A program made the translations under genes and the position numbers. From the NCBI GenBank assembly GCA_947494195.1, contig CANLUC010000006.1, positions 1-64,000 on the forward strand: a stretch of 64,000 nucleotides of DNA, given 5' to 3'. Positions within the stretch are counted from its first letter, which is position 1, and the number at the start of each line of letters is the position of its first letter. Origin of the DNA: an uncultured Nesterenkonia sp. GTDB lineage: Bacteria > Actinomycetota > Actinomycetes > Actinomycetales > Micrococcaceae. The notes under the pieces were generated by a model. That model saw nothing but the letters and a program-made list of their open reading frames with translations. It had not been told where the DNA came from and made no database searches. Positions 8,448 to 16,976 of this stretch are shown piece after piece.

Positions 8448-8476
8448 TTGCTATCGAAAGTATGTTCGAATACGAT
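8448..8476 (+). promoter_or_regulatory. Putative SOS promoter with LexA box in the spacer
   Basis: A -35-like TTGCTA (8448-8453) and a -10-like TACGAT (8471-8476) are separated by exactly 17 bp. The spacer holds TCGAAAGTATGTTCGA (8454-8469), a dyad that differs by one base from the actinobacterial LexA consensus CGAAC-N4-GTTCG. It lies 65 nt upstream of DUF6504-dnaE2. LexA binding here would block the RNA polymerase site and explain DNA-damage induction. Confidence 0.7.
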
Positions 8477-8540
8477 GAGGCTCCCGGGCTTCCCATCGGC
8501 TTCGTCATACCTCTTGGAGAGATGAAAGAGGAGCCTGTCC

Positions 8541-8891
8541 ATGTCCACTGTTATTCGTCCCGAAGCTGATCGAGCACCCCGCCGCGGAGCGGTGACGTTC
8601 ACCGAATCCATCGAGGTGGAATGCGATGAACAGTCGCTGCCCCATCGGGTCATCTGGCAAGAGCGGAGGCACCTCGTGGTGGAAACACCGATTCGCTGGT
8701 TCCAACGGCGCAGCTGGTGGCTCGAGGAGCCTCGGGCCGAACGTGGCCGTCCCGGCCTGGTGGCCCATGAGATGTGGCGTCTGCAGGTCGAGCCCGAAGC
8801 GGTCTCCCGCACCGAGGTCGCCGAAGTGCGCACCATCGATGTCAGCCGCCATCTTGCCTCCGGGCGCTGGCGTGTGGTGAGGGTCCATTGA
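8541..8891 (+). CDS. DUF6504 family protein, dnaE2-coupled
   Basis: This 116-residue soluble protein is rich in Trp and Arg (WFQRRSWWLEEP) and matches the DUF6504 family, usually found between imuB and dnaE2 in actinobacteria. The molecular role is unknown; genomic coupling suggests an accessory to the mutagenic polymerase. AGAGGAG lies 7-13 nt before the ATG. Its TGA overlaps the TTG start of dnaE2 by 4 nt. Unusually, no imuA or imuB gene precedes it. Confidence 0.8.
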   Translation: MSTVIRPEADRAPRRGAVTFTESIEVECDEQSLPHRVIWQERRHLVVETPIRWFQRRSWWLEEPRAERGRPGLVAHEMWRLQVEPEAVSRTEVAEVRTIDVSRHLASGRWRVVRVH

Positions 8892-11800
8892 CCTTCACCC
8901 ATCTGAACGTGGCCAGCTCCTTCAGCAGCCACTACGGCACCAACCGTCCCCAGGAATTGGTGGCTGCCGCCGCAGCCGACGGGATGCGGGCGCTGGCCAT
9001 CACCGACCGGGACGGGCTCTACGGCGCCGTCAAGCACATCGGTGCCTGCGTGGACCTCGGTGTCGCCCCGATCCTTGGTGTCAGCCTCGCCGTGGAGGAG
9101 CGCGGCCGGGCAGTGGTGCTCGCCAGCGGAGCCAGCGGAGGATATGCCGCCCTGTGCCAGCTGATCTCGCGCGCCCATGAGCGCCCCCAGGGTGAATCTG
9201 CCCGGGTGAGTCTGCAGGACCTGGCGGAGTTCGCCGCCCCTGCCGCAGGTGAGGTGCGGCGTCGTCTGTTTGTGCTGGCCGGGCCGGAGTGTGAGATCGG
9301 TGAGGCCGCGGCCTCCAGGGATTACCGGAGCACCCGGGCGTTGCTGCGGCAGTGGCGAGAGGTGCTGGGGGAGGCCCTGCGGGTGGAGGTGGTCTCACAT
9401 CTTGCGCCGCCCGGTGAGGCGCTCTCCACCGCTCATGCCGTGCGGATGCTCAGCGCCGCCCAGGTCAGTCGGGTCACCCCGGTGCTGACCAATGCCGTGC
9501 GACTGCTGAGCACCGATGAGGCCGCCACTGCCGATGTGCTCGACGCCGTGCGGGTGCTCTCGGACCTGCATCACACCGCTGCGCTGCAGCCCACCGATCA
9601 GGGCTGGTTGAAGCCCGCCGCGCAGATGGAAGCCCTGGCCGCCGAGATCTGCGCTGCCAGCACCACCTCCACTTCCGCCGAAGAGCTGCTGGAGAACACC
9701 GAAAGACTGGCACGCCAATGTGAGCTGGATCCGGTCACAGACATGGGCTGGGGTCAGCCCAAGGTGCCTGAGGCCACCGTCATCGGGATCGAAGGCGACC
9801 CCGATGAGGAGCTGCGCGCCCGCTGCGAAGCGGGTCTGGCGGAGATGCTCGCCGCCGAGGAGCAGGCATCAGCAGGTCAGGGGAGTGGGCTTGAGCCGGA
9901 GGGCGCAGCCCAGGGGAACACAGCCCAGGAGAATGTCGGCACGGCGCGGGCTCGGCTGGAGCATGAGCTCAGCATCATCGCCGACTTGGGCTTCGCCCCC
10001 TACTTCTTGACCGTGGCCGAGGTGGCCCGGCTGATCCGGGAGATGGGCGTCCGGGCCGCCGCCCGCGGCTCGGCGGTCTCCTCCCTGGTGGTCCACGCGC
10101 TGGGGATCAGCCCCATCGACCCGCTGCAGCACGGCCTGATCTTCGAGCGCTTCCTCTCCCGGAGGCGCTCCACCCTGCCCGATATCGACATCGATGTGGA
10201 ATCGGCCGAGCGGCATCGGATCTACCGTGCGGTGTTCAAACGCTTCGGCTCCCAGCGGGTGACCCTGATGAGCATGCAGAACGCCTACCGGATCCGCGGT
10301 GCGGTCCGGGATGCCGGGCTTGCGCTGGGGCTTCCTGAGGAGGAGATCGATCAGCTGGCGGAGATCATGTGGCGTTTCCCTGCCCGGGAGTTCCGCCGGG
10401 CCTTGGAGGAGAAGCCTGAGCTGCGCAGTCTGGCCGAGCGGATCGAGACCGAACGCACCTCGGGACGCCAGCAGCTGGACCTGCTGGTGGATCTCTCCGA
10501 GCGTCTGGATCGGTTGCCCCGGCACATCTCCACCCACCCCTGTGGTGTGATCCTGGGCAACAACAATCTGCTCAAGCTCACTCCGGTGGAACGCTCCGGG
10601 GTCAACGGGCTGCCGATGAGCCAGTTCGACAAGGACGATATGGACCCCATGGGGTTCATCAAGCTCGATGTCCTCGGGGTGCGCATGCAATCGGCGATCG
10701 CCTATGCGCTCACTGAGCTCCAGCGCACCACGGGGGAGGTCATCGACATGGTCAAGGGCGTGGACTATGCCGATCCCGCGACCTTCGCGATGATCCAGTC
10801 CACCCATACGCTGGGTTGTTTCCAGATCGAGAGCCCCGGCCAGCGTGAACTGATCGGCAAGCTGGTGCCCGAGACCCTCAATGACCTGGTGGTCGACATC
10901 TCGCTCTTCCGCCCCGGCCCCATGGGCTCGGGCATGGTCAAGCCCTACCTGGAACGTCGCCACGGTTATGAGGAGGTGGGCTACCCGCACCCCGACCTGG
11001 AACCGATCCTGGATGAGACCTACGGCGTGGTGGTCTTCCACGAACAGGTGCTGCGGATCTTCGACACGATGACCGAGTGTGGCCTCGACGTGGCCGATGA
11101 GCTGCGCCGCGCGATGAGCAAGGACAAGGCCGGGCCGGTGGAGATCTTCTTCCGCGAGGAGGCCGCCAAGCGTAATTATTCCGCCGCGGTGATCGACCGG
11201 GTCTGGGAGATCCTGCTCAGCTTCGGCAGCTTCGGATTCTGCAAGGCCCACGGTGCCGCCTTCGCCGTGCCCACCTATCAGTCGGCCTGGTTGAAGACCC
11301 ATCACCCCGCCCACTTCCTCTGCGGCCTGTTTGAACATGATCCTGGCATGTACCCGCTGCGGCTGCTGGTCTCCGAGGCGCGCCGGCTGGGGATCCCGCT
11401 GCTGCCGATGGATGTCAACCGCTCCACCAGCAGCTATCACGTGGAGGCCACCTCCGTGGCGGGGCTGCCGGTGTGGGGTATCCGGATGTCACTGATCGGG
11501 CTGAAGGGGATCTCCAAGGCTGAGCTGCGCCGCATCGAGGCGGAACAGCCCTTCTCTTCGCTGGCGGATCTGCGGGATCGCTCCCGGTTGAAGCGCTCCA
11601 CGCTGCGCGACCTGGTCAAGGTCGGCGCCCTGGATTGTCTGCTGCCCGAGGGGCGCAAGGGCCGGAAGGATCTCATCCAATGGGTGGAGTCCACCAACCT
11701 CGAATTCGGCAAGAAGCCGCCGGCCCGCCAGGTGCAGGGCCAGTTGTCCCTGCCCATCGAGGATGTGGAGGTCGCCAATATGCCCACCGGGGCGGGGGAG

Positions 11801-12235
11801 CTTCAGGCCCGCGAGATCGTCACCACTGAGCTGGATCTGACCTCGCTGGACACCAGTGGCCACGTGATGGAGATCCACCGCCCGGTGCTTGAGGCTGCCG
11901 GGGCGACCTTTGCCGAGCAGCTGCTCTCACTGCGCAATGGAGCCACCGTGCGGGTGGCGGGCATCCGCGTGGCCACGCAGACCCCGCCGATGGCCTCGGG
12001 CAAACGAGTCGTCTTCATCACCCTCGATGACGGCACCGGGTGTGTGGACCTGAGCTTCTTCGAAGAAGCCCAGTACAACACCGGGGAATGCCTCTTCGCG
12101 GCGAAGATGCTCATGGCCGAGGGCACCATCCGGCGCACCGGCCCCCGGGCGGTCACCGTGCAGGCGACGCGAGCCTGGGATCTGCGCGGAGAGACGGTGC
12201 CGGGGCAGCTTCGCGCTGCAGCAGGCTCTGCTTGA
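8888..12235 (+). CDS. dnaE2: Error-prone DNA polymerase DnaE2 (ImuC)
   Basis: This C-family polymerase of about 1115 residues performs translesion synthesis after DNA damage. An N-terminal PHP domain (THLNVASSFSSHYG; the first His is replaced as in many DnaE2) is followed by the polymerase palm with PDIDIDV at about 431-437. The fingers contain CKAHGAAFAVPTYQSAWLK, and an OB domain lies near the C-terminus (VFITLDDGTGCVDLSFF). A low-complexity Gln/Gly/Glu insertion lies near residues 325-355. The TTG start at 8888 overlaps the DUF6504 stop and follows GAGGG; an upstream ATG at 8774 would run through DUF6504 in another frame. The usual ImuB clamp-binding partner is not in the window. Confidence 0.95.
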   Translation: MTFTHLNVASSFSSHYGTNRPQELVAAAAADGMRALAITDRDGLYGAVKHIGACVDLGVAPILGVSLAVEERGRAVVLASGASGGYAALCQLISRAHERPQGESARVSLQDLAEFAAPAAGEVRRRLFVLAGPECEIGEAAASRDYRSTRALLRQWREVLGEALRVEVVSHLAPPGEALSTAHAVRMLSAAQVSRVTPVLTNAVRLLSTDEAATADVLDAVRVLSDLHHTAALQPTDQGWLKPAAQMEALAAEICAASTTSTSAEELLENTERLARQCELDPVTDMGWGQPKVPEATVIGIEGDPDEELRARCEAGLAEMLAAEEQASAGQGSGLEPEGAAQGNTAQENVGTARARLEHELSIIADLGFAPYFLTVAEVARLIREMGVRAAARGSAVSSLVVHALGISPIDPLQHGLIFERFLSRRRSTLPDIDIDVESAERHRIYRAVFKRFGSQRVTLMSMQNAYRIRGAVRDAGLALGLPEEEIDQLAEIMWRFPAREFRRALEEKPELRSLAERIETERTSGRQQLDLLVDLSERLDRLPRHISTHPCGVILGNNNLLKLTPVERSGVNGLPMSQFDKDDMDPMGFIKLDVLGVRMQSAIAYALTELQRTTGEVIDMVKGVDYADPATFAMIQSTHTLGCFQIESPGQRELIGKLVPETLNDLVVDISLFRPGPMGSGMVKPYLERRHGYEEVGYPHPDLEPILDETYGVVVFHEQVLRIFDTMTECGLDVADELRRAMSKDKAGPVEIFFREEAAKRNYSAAVIDRVWEILLSFGSFGFCKAHGAAFAVPTYQSAWLKTHHPAHFLCGLFEHDPGMYPLRLLVSEARRLGIPLLPMDVNRSTSSYHVEATSVAGLPVWGIRMSLIGLKGISKAELRRIEAEQPFSSLADLRDRSRLKRSTLRDLVKVGALDCLLPEGRKGRKDLIQWVESTNLEFGKKPPARQVQGQLSLPIEDVEVANMPTGAGELQAREIVTTELDLTSLDTSGHVMEIHRPVLEAAGATFAEQLLSLRNGATVRVAGIRVATQTPPMASGKRVVFITLDDGTGCVDLSFFEEAQYNTGECLFAAKMLMAEGTIRRTGPRAVTVQATRAWDLRGETVPGQLRAAAGSA

Positions 12236-12749
12236 TCTCCACTCCATAGCGGAAGCCGCCGAGCCCGCCATCGGTCCGGATGACCCGGTGGCAGGGCACG
12301 AACAGCGCGGCCGCATTCTTCGCACACGCTCCCGCCGCGGCTCGGATCGCCGTCGGATTGCCTGCCCGCTGCGCGTACTCGGCGTAGCTGAGCGGCTGAC
12401 CGGGGCGGACCTCTCGAAGAGCGGCCCACGCGTGTTCGCGGAAAGGTCCGGAGTGCTGATGCACCGGCACGCGGTCCACTGCGGTGAGGTCCCCGGAGTA
12501 ATAGGCCTCCACGGCCTGCTGTGCCTGGGTGAGCACCGGGTGCCCGCTGTCCTCTACCAGCTGACCGGTCTCAGCGGTGCCCTCGCGCAGCTGCGGGTGA
12601 ATCAGGCTGAGCAGCTCGTCGATCTCTGCGGTCCACCCAGAGGCCAGCACGTGGGTCTCATCCGCGATCACGCTGAAAGCACCGTCAGGCGTGTGCAGGG
12701 TGACGTGGTGCAAGGTGGTGTGAGGCAGGTGTGTGTCGACCGGTGTCAT
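12153..12749 (-). CDS. ogt: Methylated-DNA--protein-cysteine methyltransferase
   Basis: This 198-residue suicide repair protein transfers alkyl groups from O6-alkylguanine to its own cysteine. The active-site motif PCHRVI and the DNA-binding helix (SYAEYAQRAGNPTAIRAAAGACAKN) are both seen, followed by GGFRYGVEIKQSLLQRE. The N-terminal domain is of Ogt type. Its ATG overlaps the stop of the ada-alkA fusion by 4 nt, so the two form an alkylation-repair operon. Its 3' end overlaps the convergent dnaE2 3' end by 83 nt, with a roughly 20-residue tail beyond the conserved core. Confidence 0.93.
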   Translation of the reverse strand: MTPVDTHLPHTTLHHVTLHTPDGAFSVIADETHVLASGWTAEIDELLSLIHPQLREGTAETGQLVEDSGHPVLTQAQQAVEAYYSGDLTAVDRVPVHQHSGPFREHAWAALREVRPGQPLSYAEYAQRAGNPTAIRAAAGACAKNAAALFVPCHRVIRTDGGLGGFRYGVEIKQSLLQREAAPAPSLRADPRLASPAR

Positions 12750-14422
12750 GAGTTGGTGTCCTTTCGAGGCTGATCAGCGGTATGCTGCGCTGCGGCTTTC
12801 CAGAGGTACATCGCGGCATAGGAGCGCCACGGCGACCACCGTTGCGCGTGGGTCTGCAGCGCGCGGTGAGCGGCCGCCTTGTTCAGATCGGGGTCCAGGA
12901 GTCCAAGCTTCTTGGCCCCGGTGAGCAGGACGACGTCGCCGGTCATCCACACATCCGGATCGCCCAGCACTCGCAGCATCAGATAGGAGGCGGTCCAGTG
13001 CCCGATCCCGGACATAGTGGTGAGCTGGTCATGCAGTGCCCGGGTGTCTGCGCCCTGGTGCAGCTGCAGCTCTCCGCTGGCCAGTGCCTGGGCGGCGATC
13101 CGCACCGTGGAGATGGACCGGGCGGGGAGCCGCAGCGGACGCTCAGGGTCCAGCGCCGCATGAGGACCAGGTCCTCTGCGTGAGGGCGGTTCCGGCACCC
13201 CGGCAAGAATCTCCTCCGGGGTGGGGAACAACCGGGAGAGTCCGGTGAAGGAGGACGTGAGTGGGGTGCCCAGCACGTCGACCAGCCGAGTCAGCTGGGT
13301 GCGTGCCGCGACCACGGAGATCTGCTGACCCACGATCGCGCGGATCAGGTACTCCGGGCCGTCTGCGGTGCCCGGCATCCGCAGACCGGGCGACTCGGTC
13401 ACCCAGGGCGCCAGGGCGGGGTCAGCGGAGAGCGCCGCCACCACGGCCTGCGGGTCGGCGTCGAGGTCAAAGATCCGGCGAGCCACCGCGACGGCGGCCG
13501 GAATGTCCGCGAAGGAACTCAGCTCACAGTCCAGCTGCAGCTGCCACCGGCCAGCCTCGATCGCGGGATCGCCCACGTCCAGAGTGGTGGGTTCTTCAGT
13601 GACGGTGACTCTTGTGGCGGTGACTTCGATGGCGGCGGGTCCGTGGGTCAGCCGCAGCGTACGGGCGTAGACGAGCGTCTCGCCGTCGAGCTGGGTTGCT
13701 TCGACACCGGGGATCGCGCGCTGATCCAGGAAGCGGAACACCTCCACGGCGTTGAAGGGCTCGCGGACCGGCATAGCCAGTCGCACCGCGAGCTGTGGGC
13801 CGGCATCTGTCTCCTTGCGACCGACCAGACGTCTTGGCGAAGCTTGCGACCCTTTCTGGGCGCGCTGGCGGATCTCCCGCGGCGCGGTGCCGAAAAGCGT
13901 GGATGCCGTCTCGTTGAACTGCCGCACCGAGGAGAATCCCGACGCGAAGGCGACGTCGGTGATCGACATCTGGGTGCTGACCAGCAGGCTGCGTGCCAGA
14001 TGCATCCGGTGCGCCCGTGCCAGGGCGAGTGGACCCGCGCCCAGTTCCGCGGTGAGCGTGCGGTGCAGGTGACGGCTGCTGTAGCCCAGCCGAGCGCTGA
14101 GGGTCCGCACGCCGCCGTCGTTCATCGCGCCTTCTCGGATCAGCCGCATGGCACGCCCCGCGAGATCCTGCCGGATGTTCCACTCCGGGGCCCCCGGTGT
14201 GGCGTCGGGCAGGCAGCGTTTGCAGGCGCGGTAACCGTGCTCATGAGCGGCTGCAGAGGTGGAGAAGAAGGTCACATTCTCCGGCTTCGGGGTCTGCGCG
14301 GGGCAGGAGGGACGGCAATAGATCTTCGTGGAGGACACGGCGGTGTAGAACTGCCCGTCGAAGCGGCGATCGCGTGATTGCACGGCCCGGTAGCGCCGGT
14401 CGAAGTCCTCGTTCTGCTCCAT
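12746..14422 (-). CDS. Ada-type regulator fused to AlkA DNA-3-methyladenine glycosylase
   Basis: This 558-residue fusion starts with an Ada zinc/methyl-acceptor domain (residues 1-75: YCRPSC and ACKRC supply four Cys). Next come an AraC-type helix-turn-helix pair (about 95-190, DVAFASGFSSVRQFN), an AlkA N-terminal domain (about 210-310) and an HhH-GPD glycosylase (about 340-540: RAIVGQQISVVAARTQL, MSGIGHWTASY and the catalytic Asp in WMTGDVVL). The methyl-phosphotriester sensor activates transcription while the C-terminus excises alkylated bases. It is the first gene of the operon with ogt. The fusion is common in actinobacteria. Confidence 0.93.
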   Translation of the reverse strand: MEQNEDFDRRYRAVQSRDRRFDGQFYTAVSSTKIYCRPSCPAQTPKPENVTFFSTSAAAHEHGYRACKRCLPDATPGAPEWNIRQDLAGRAMRLIREGAMNDGGVRTLSARLGYSSRHLHRTLTAELGAGPLALARAHRMHLARSLLVSTQMSITDVAFASGFSSVRQFNETASTLFGTAPREIRQRAQKGSQASPRRLVGRKETDAGPQLAVRLAMPVREPFNAVEVFRFLDQRAIPGVEATQLDGETLVYARTLRLTHGPAAIEVTATRVTVTEEPTTLDVGDPAIEAGRWQLQLDCELSSFADIPAAVAVARRIFDLDADPQAVVAALSADPALAPWVTESPGLRMPGTADGPEYLIRAIVGQQISVVAARTQLTRLVDVLGTPLTSSFTGLSRLFPTPEEILAGVPEPPSRRGPGPHAALDPERPLRLPARSISTVRIAAQALASGELQLHQGADTRALHDQLTTMSGIGHWTASYLMLRVLGDPDVWMTGDVVLLTGAKKLGLLDPDLNKAAAHRALQTHAQRWSPWRSYAAMYLWKAAAQHTADQPRKDTNS

Positions 14423-14536
14423 ATGCTCTATTTCACAGTTCGCGCCGATGGAAAGCTAGCGGGAATCGGACCTGGCCGTGGGTGGTTATGCGCAGAGCGC
14501 CCGGCACGGAGCGTGCGCGGGCACAGATGGACGACA

Positions 14537-14562
14537 GACTCGATTCCGCGAGGTATCGAGTC
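14537..14562. promoter_or_regulatory. Inverted repeat upstream of an atypical SDR
   Basis: GACTCGAT (14537-14544) and ATCGAGTC (14555-14562) form a perfect 8-bp dyad with a 10-nt spacer. It ends 23 nt before the SDR start in the region divergent from ada-alkA. It could be an operator or a 5' leader hairpin; no regulator is assigned. Confidence 0.4.
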
Positions 14563-14585
14563 GGTGACTTCACGGAAGGACGCAT

Positions 14586-15251
14586 ATGACGACCGTTGCA
14601 CTTATTGGAGCAGGACGCGGCCTCGGAGCCGCAGTGGCACGTCGATTCGGCCGGGAAGGTTTCAACCTCGCGCTGATCTCTCGCAGTCAGGAGCGCGTGG
14701 ACGCTTTTGCCGAAGAGTTGAACGCTGAGGGCTTCACCGCCAAAGGGTTCGAGGCCAATGTGCGGGACACCCGCAGCCTGACCGAGGCTCTGGACAAGGC
14801 CGTGCAGGAACTGGGGCCCATCGAGGTCATGACCTACAGCCCGCTGCCGCAGAAGGAGTTCCTGCGCCCGCTGCTGGAGACCACGGCCCAGGATCTCGAG
14901 GGCGCGGTGGAGTTCTCCATCTACGGCCCCGTGGCAGCAACGCATCAGGTGCTGCAGGGCATGCGCGCCCTGGGTCGCGGCACGGTGCTGTTCATCAACG
15001 GCGGCAGCGGTGCGCGCCCCAGTGCGAAGGTGGCGGGAACCTCCATCTCCTTCGCCGGCGAGAGCGCCTTCGCGCAGATGCTGCACGATGAGCTCGCGGA
15101 GGAGAACATCCACGTCGGCCAGCTGATCATCCCCGGACAGATCGCCGAGGGCAGCGAGAACAAGGACCCCAAGGTTCTCGCCGAGAAGCTCTGGGACATG
15201 CATACGGACCGCAACGAGTTCCGCGTGTTCGCCGAGCCAATGGACCAGTAG
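14586..15251 (+). CDS. SDR-fold protein lacking the usual catalytic residues
   Basis: This 221-residue Rossmann protein has the dinucleotide motif GAGRGLGAAVARRFG (residues 8-22), so it probably binds NAD(P)(H). At the usual active site the sequence reads SFAGESAFAQMLH, with no YxxxK, and the NNAG motif is replaced by TYSPLPQ. It is thus either a non-classical reductase or a binding/regulatory protein. GGAAGGA precedes the ATG, and a strong terminator follows the gene. The substrate is unknown. Confidence 0.75.
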   Translation: MTTVALIGAGRGLGAAVARRFGREGFNLALISRSQERVDAFAEELNAEGFTAKGFEANVRDTRSLTEALDKAVQELGPIEVMTYSPLPQKEFLRPLLETTAQDLEGAVEFSIYGPVAATHQVLQGMRALGRGTVLFINGGSGARPSAKVAGTSISFAGESAFAQMLHDELAEENIHVGQLIIPGQIAEGSENKDPKVLAEKLWDMHTDRNEFRVFAEPMDQ

Positions 15252-15296
15252 TCCTAGCCGCTCGAGCAACAGCTCGACGAGCTTCATCGCAGCACC

Positions 15297-15332
15297 ACAG
15301 CGGGCCCCGGTCTTTCGACCGGGGCCCGCTGT
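15297..15332 (+). terminator. Intrinsic terminator after the SDR gene
   Basis: A 15-bp perfect stem (15297-15311 paired with 15318-15332, core GCGGGCCCCGG) closes the 6-nt loop CTTTCG and is followed by CGTTTCT. It lies 46 nt after the SDR stop. Confidence 0.85.
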
Positions 15333-15342
15333 CGTTTCTCTG

Positions 15343-15370
15343 CAGGGCTGTCAGTAGTCAGACAGCCCTG
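15343..15370. terminator. Second hairpin before the FNT gene
   Basis: CAGGGCTGTC (15343-15352) pairs with GACAGCCCTG (15361-15370) around an 8-nt loop, directly after the first terminator. No T tract follows on the plus strand. It may be a backup terminator or a leader structure for the FNT gene. Confidence 0.45.
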
Positions 15371-15425
15371 AACACTAGACTCACTGCTATCAGGCGCTGG
15401 AACCTACGGACCCCGGAGACATCAC

Positions 15426-16262
15426 ATGAGCGAGGAACGGCGCAGGGAGTTGGGCGACAACGACACTCCCGTCGAAGAGGAGCTGCAGGAGTCCTTCGAC
15501 AACACGGTGCACGAGGGTGCTGAACGGTTGCAGCGGACCTTTCGGGCGATGCTCATCACCGGGCTCTTCGGAGGCATGGAGATTGGTCTCGGTGTGATGG
15601 CCTACCTGGCTGTGCTGCATGAGACCGACAACCACCTGCTGGCCGGCCTTGCCTTCGGCATCGGACTGATCGCGATCCTGCTGGCCCACAGCGAGCTGTT
15701 CACCGAGGACTTCCTCATGCCGATCGCCGCGGTGGTCTCGCGCGAAGGCAGCATCCTCCAGCTGTGCAAGCTCTGGGGCGGCACGCTCGTGGCGAACCTG
15801 GTCGGCGGCTGGGTCTTCATGTGGCTGGTGATGCAGGCCTTCCCGGAATGGGAATCCACGGTGAGGGAATCTGCCGCCCATTTCCTCGATGCGCCGTTCT
15901 CTCTGCAGACCATGTGTCTGGCGATCCTGGGGGGAATGATCATCACGCTGCTCACTCGCATGCAGCAGGGCACCGATTCGGACCCGGCGCGGATCATCGC
16001 GGCAGTGGGCGCGGGCTTCCTGCTTGCCGGTCTCCAGCTCTTCCACTCGATCCTGGATTCGCTGCTGATCTTCGGTGCGATGCAGACTGGCGCGGACATT
16101 CCGTTCCTGGACTGGCTCACGTGGTTCGCCTTCACGCTGCTGTTCAACATCCTCGGCGGCGTCGGCCTGGTGACGGTGTTTCGTCTGGTGCGCACCAAGG
16201 AGCTGGTGCAACGACGACGGCGCGCCTCCCCGGAGGATCCCGACGCCGCCCGCGGGGAGTAG
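15426..16262 (+). CDS. Formate/nitrite transporter (FNT) family protein
   Basis: This 278-residue membrane protein has six predicted membrane spans and the FNT pattern: GLFGGMEIGLGVMAYL, LLAHSELFTEDF in the helix-breaking Omega loop and LFHSILDSLLIF with the central pore His. It is a pentameric channel for formate, nitrite or related monovalent anions. The N-terminal 35 residues are acidic and cytosolic, and the C-terminus is Arg-rich. It is a single gene between a double hairpin and a structured repeat whose T tract could end its transcript. Confidence 0.85.
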   Translation: MSEERRRELGDNDTPVEEELQESFDNTVHEGAERLQRTFRAMLITGLFGGMEIGLGVMAYLAVLHETDNHLLAGLAFGIGLIAILLAHSELFTEDFLMPIAAVVSREGSILQLCKLWGGTLVANLVGGWVFMWLVMQAFPEWESTVRESAAHFLDAPFSLQTMCLAILGGMIITLLTRMQQGTDSDPARIIAAVGAGFLLAGLQLFHSILDSLLIFGAMQTGADIPFLDWLTWFAFTLLFNILGGVGLVTVFRLVRTKELVQRRRRASPEDPDAARGE

Positions 16263-16312
16263 GGGAGGGGTGCGCTCTTGGCACCCGTTCACTCTCACCC
16301 CGCGCCCCCACG

Positions 16313-16391
16313 CCGCGTTTATCGTAGAGCTCTAGCTAATCGTCGAGCTATAGCGCTACGACTTCTCATCACCTTTACGATTTTTCGCCGG
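16313..16391 (+). repeat. 79-nt structured repeat, copy 1
   Basis: This is the first of two same-orientation, same-length copies (the other at 17082-17160). A left arm (16322-16337) pairs with a middle arm (16346-16361) over 16 bp with two mismatches. Alternatively the left arm pairs with 16373-16381 (8 of 9), which precedes a T5 tract. It begins 51 nt after the FNT stop and could terminate that gene. Confidence 0.75.
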
Positions 16392-16427
16392 TGCCACCGG
16401 CCGATCATCCGGTGATGTGCGCAGAGC

Positions 16428-16976
16428 CTAGCTCTCTTCGCGCTGCTCCTTGATGCGCTGGTTGCGTCCAGCGATGTAAGGCTCGATGTCATCCACGCTC
16501 ACCAGGTGCAACTCAGTCGGATCTATGTTGCGAGCCTCAAGTGCGATCCCGTATCCAGGACGGCTCACCGCAGCCCACCAGCGGGATTCGTGCTCCCACA
16601 CGTCGAACTCGAGAACCGCGTCGTCGACGGCGATAGCTCGCTGCACAGATGTCTGAGCTTCAAATTCCAGGAGTCGCAGTGGACGGTCCGCCGCGTCAGT
16701 TGGTGGGCCGCTGCTGTTCGCCCACAACTCACGCGCTGTTTCTCGGCCACCACAGGAACTTACGACGACATTGATGAAGGGTTGACCGTCGTCGGGGACG
16801 CCGTGCGTCAATGCCCGATTCCCTGCTCCGAACGACCACTCGCCAAGAGTTCGCGCCCCTGACCAGTCTGAGGGTGCGAAGGAGGGGCGCTGAGCAGACG
16901 ACTCCCGGACTTGATCGTCGAACCCTCGCACGACGGCCCAGAACTCAGCTGCGGAGTACGCCCGACTGACATGCAT
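16428..16976 (-). CDS. Hypothetical protein bracketed by structured repeats
   Basis: This soluble protein of about 182 residues is not assigned to a family. It is acidic, Trp-rich at the C-terminus (WEHESRWWAAVSRPGYGIALEAR), and ends in a charged helix. No signal peptide or membrane segment is visible. The start chosen is the ATG giving MHVSRAYSAAEFW; longer in-frame starts would read through the upstream repeat. The gene lies between two direct copies of a 79-nt hairpin repeat and has less biased codon use than its neighbours, so it may be an acquired cassette. Coding status is likely but not certain. Confidence 0.55.
   Translation of the reverse strand: MHVSRAYSAAEFWAVVRGFDDQVRESSAQRPSFAPSDWSGARTLGEWSFGAGNRALTHGVPDDGQPFINVVVSSCGGRETARELWANSSGPPTDAADRPLRLLEFEAQTSVQRAIAVDDAVLEFDVWEHESRWWAAVSRPGYGIALEARNIDPTELHLVSVDDIEPYIAGRNQRIKEQREES

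Noticed and set aside
9869..11440. 523-codon open frame opposite dnaE2
   Set aside because: It mirrors the dnaE2 frame in high-GC DNA and shows no protein motif; dnaE2 has all family motifs.
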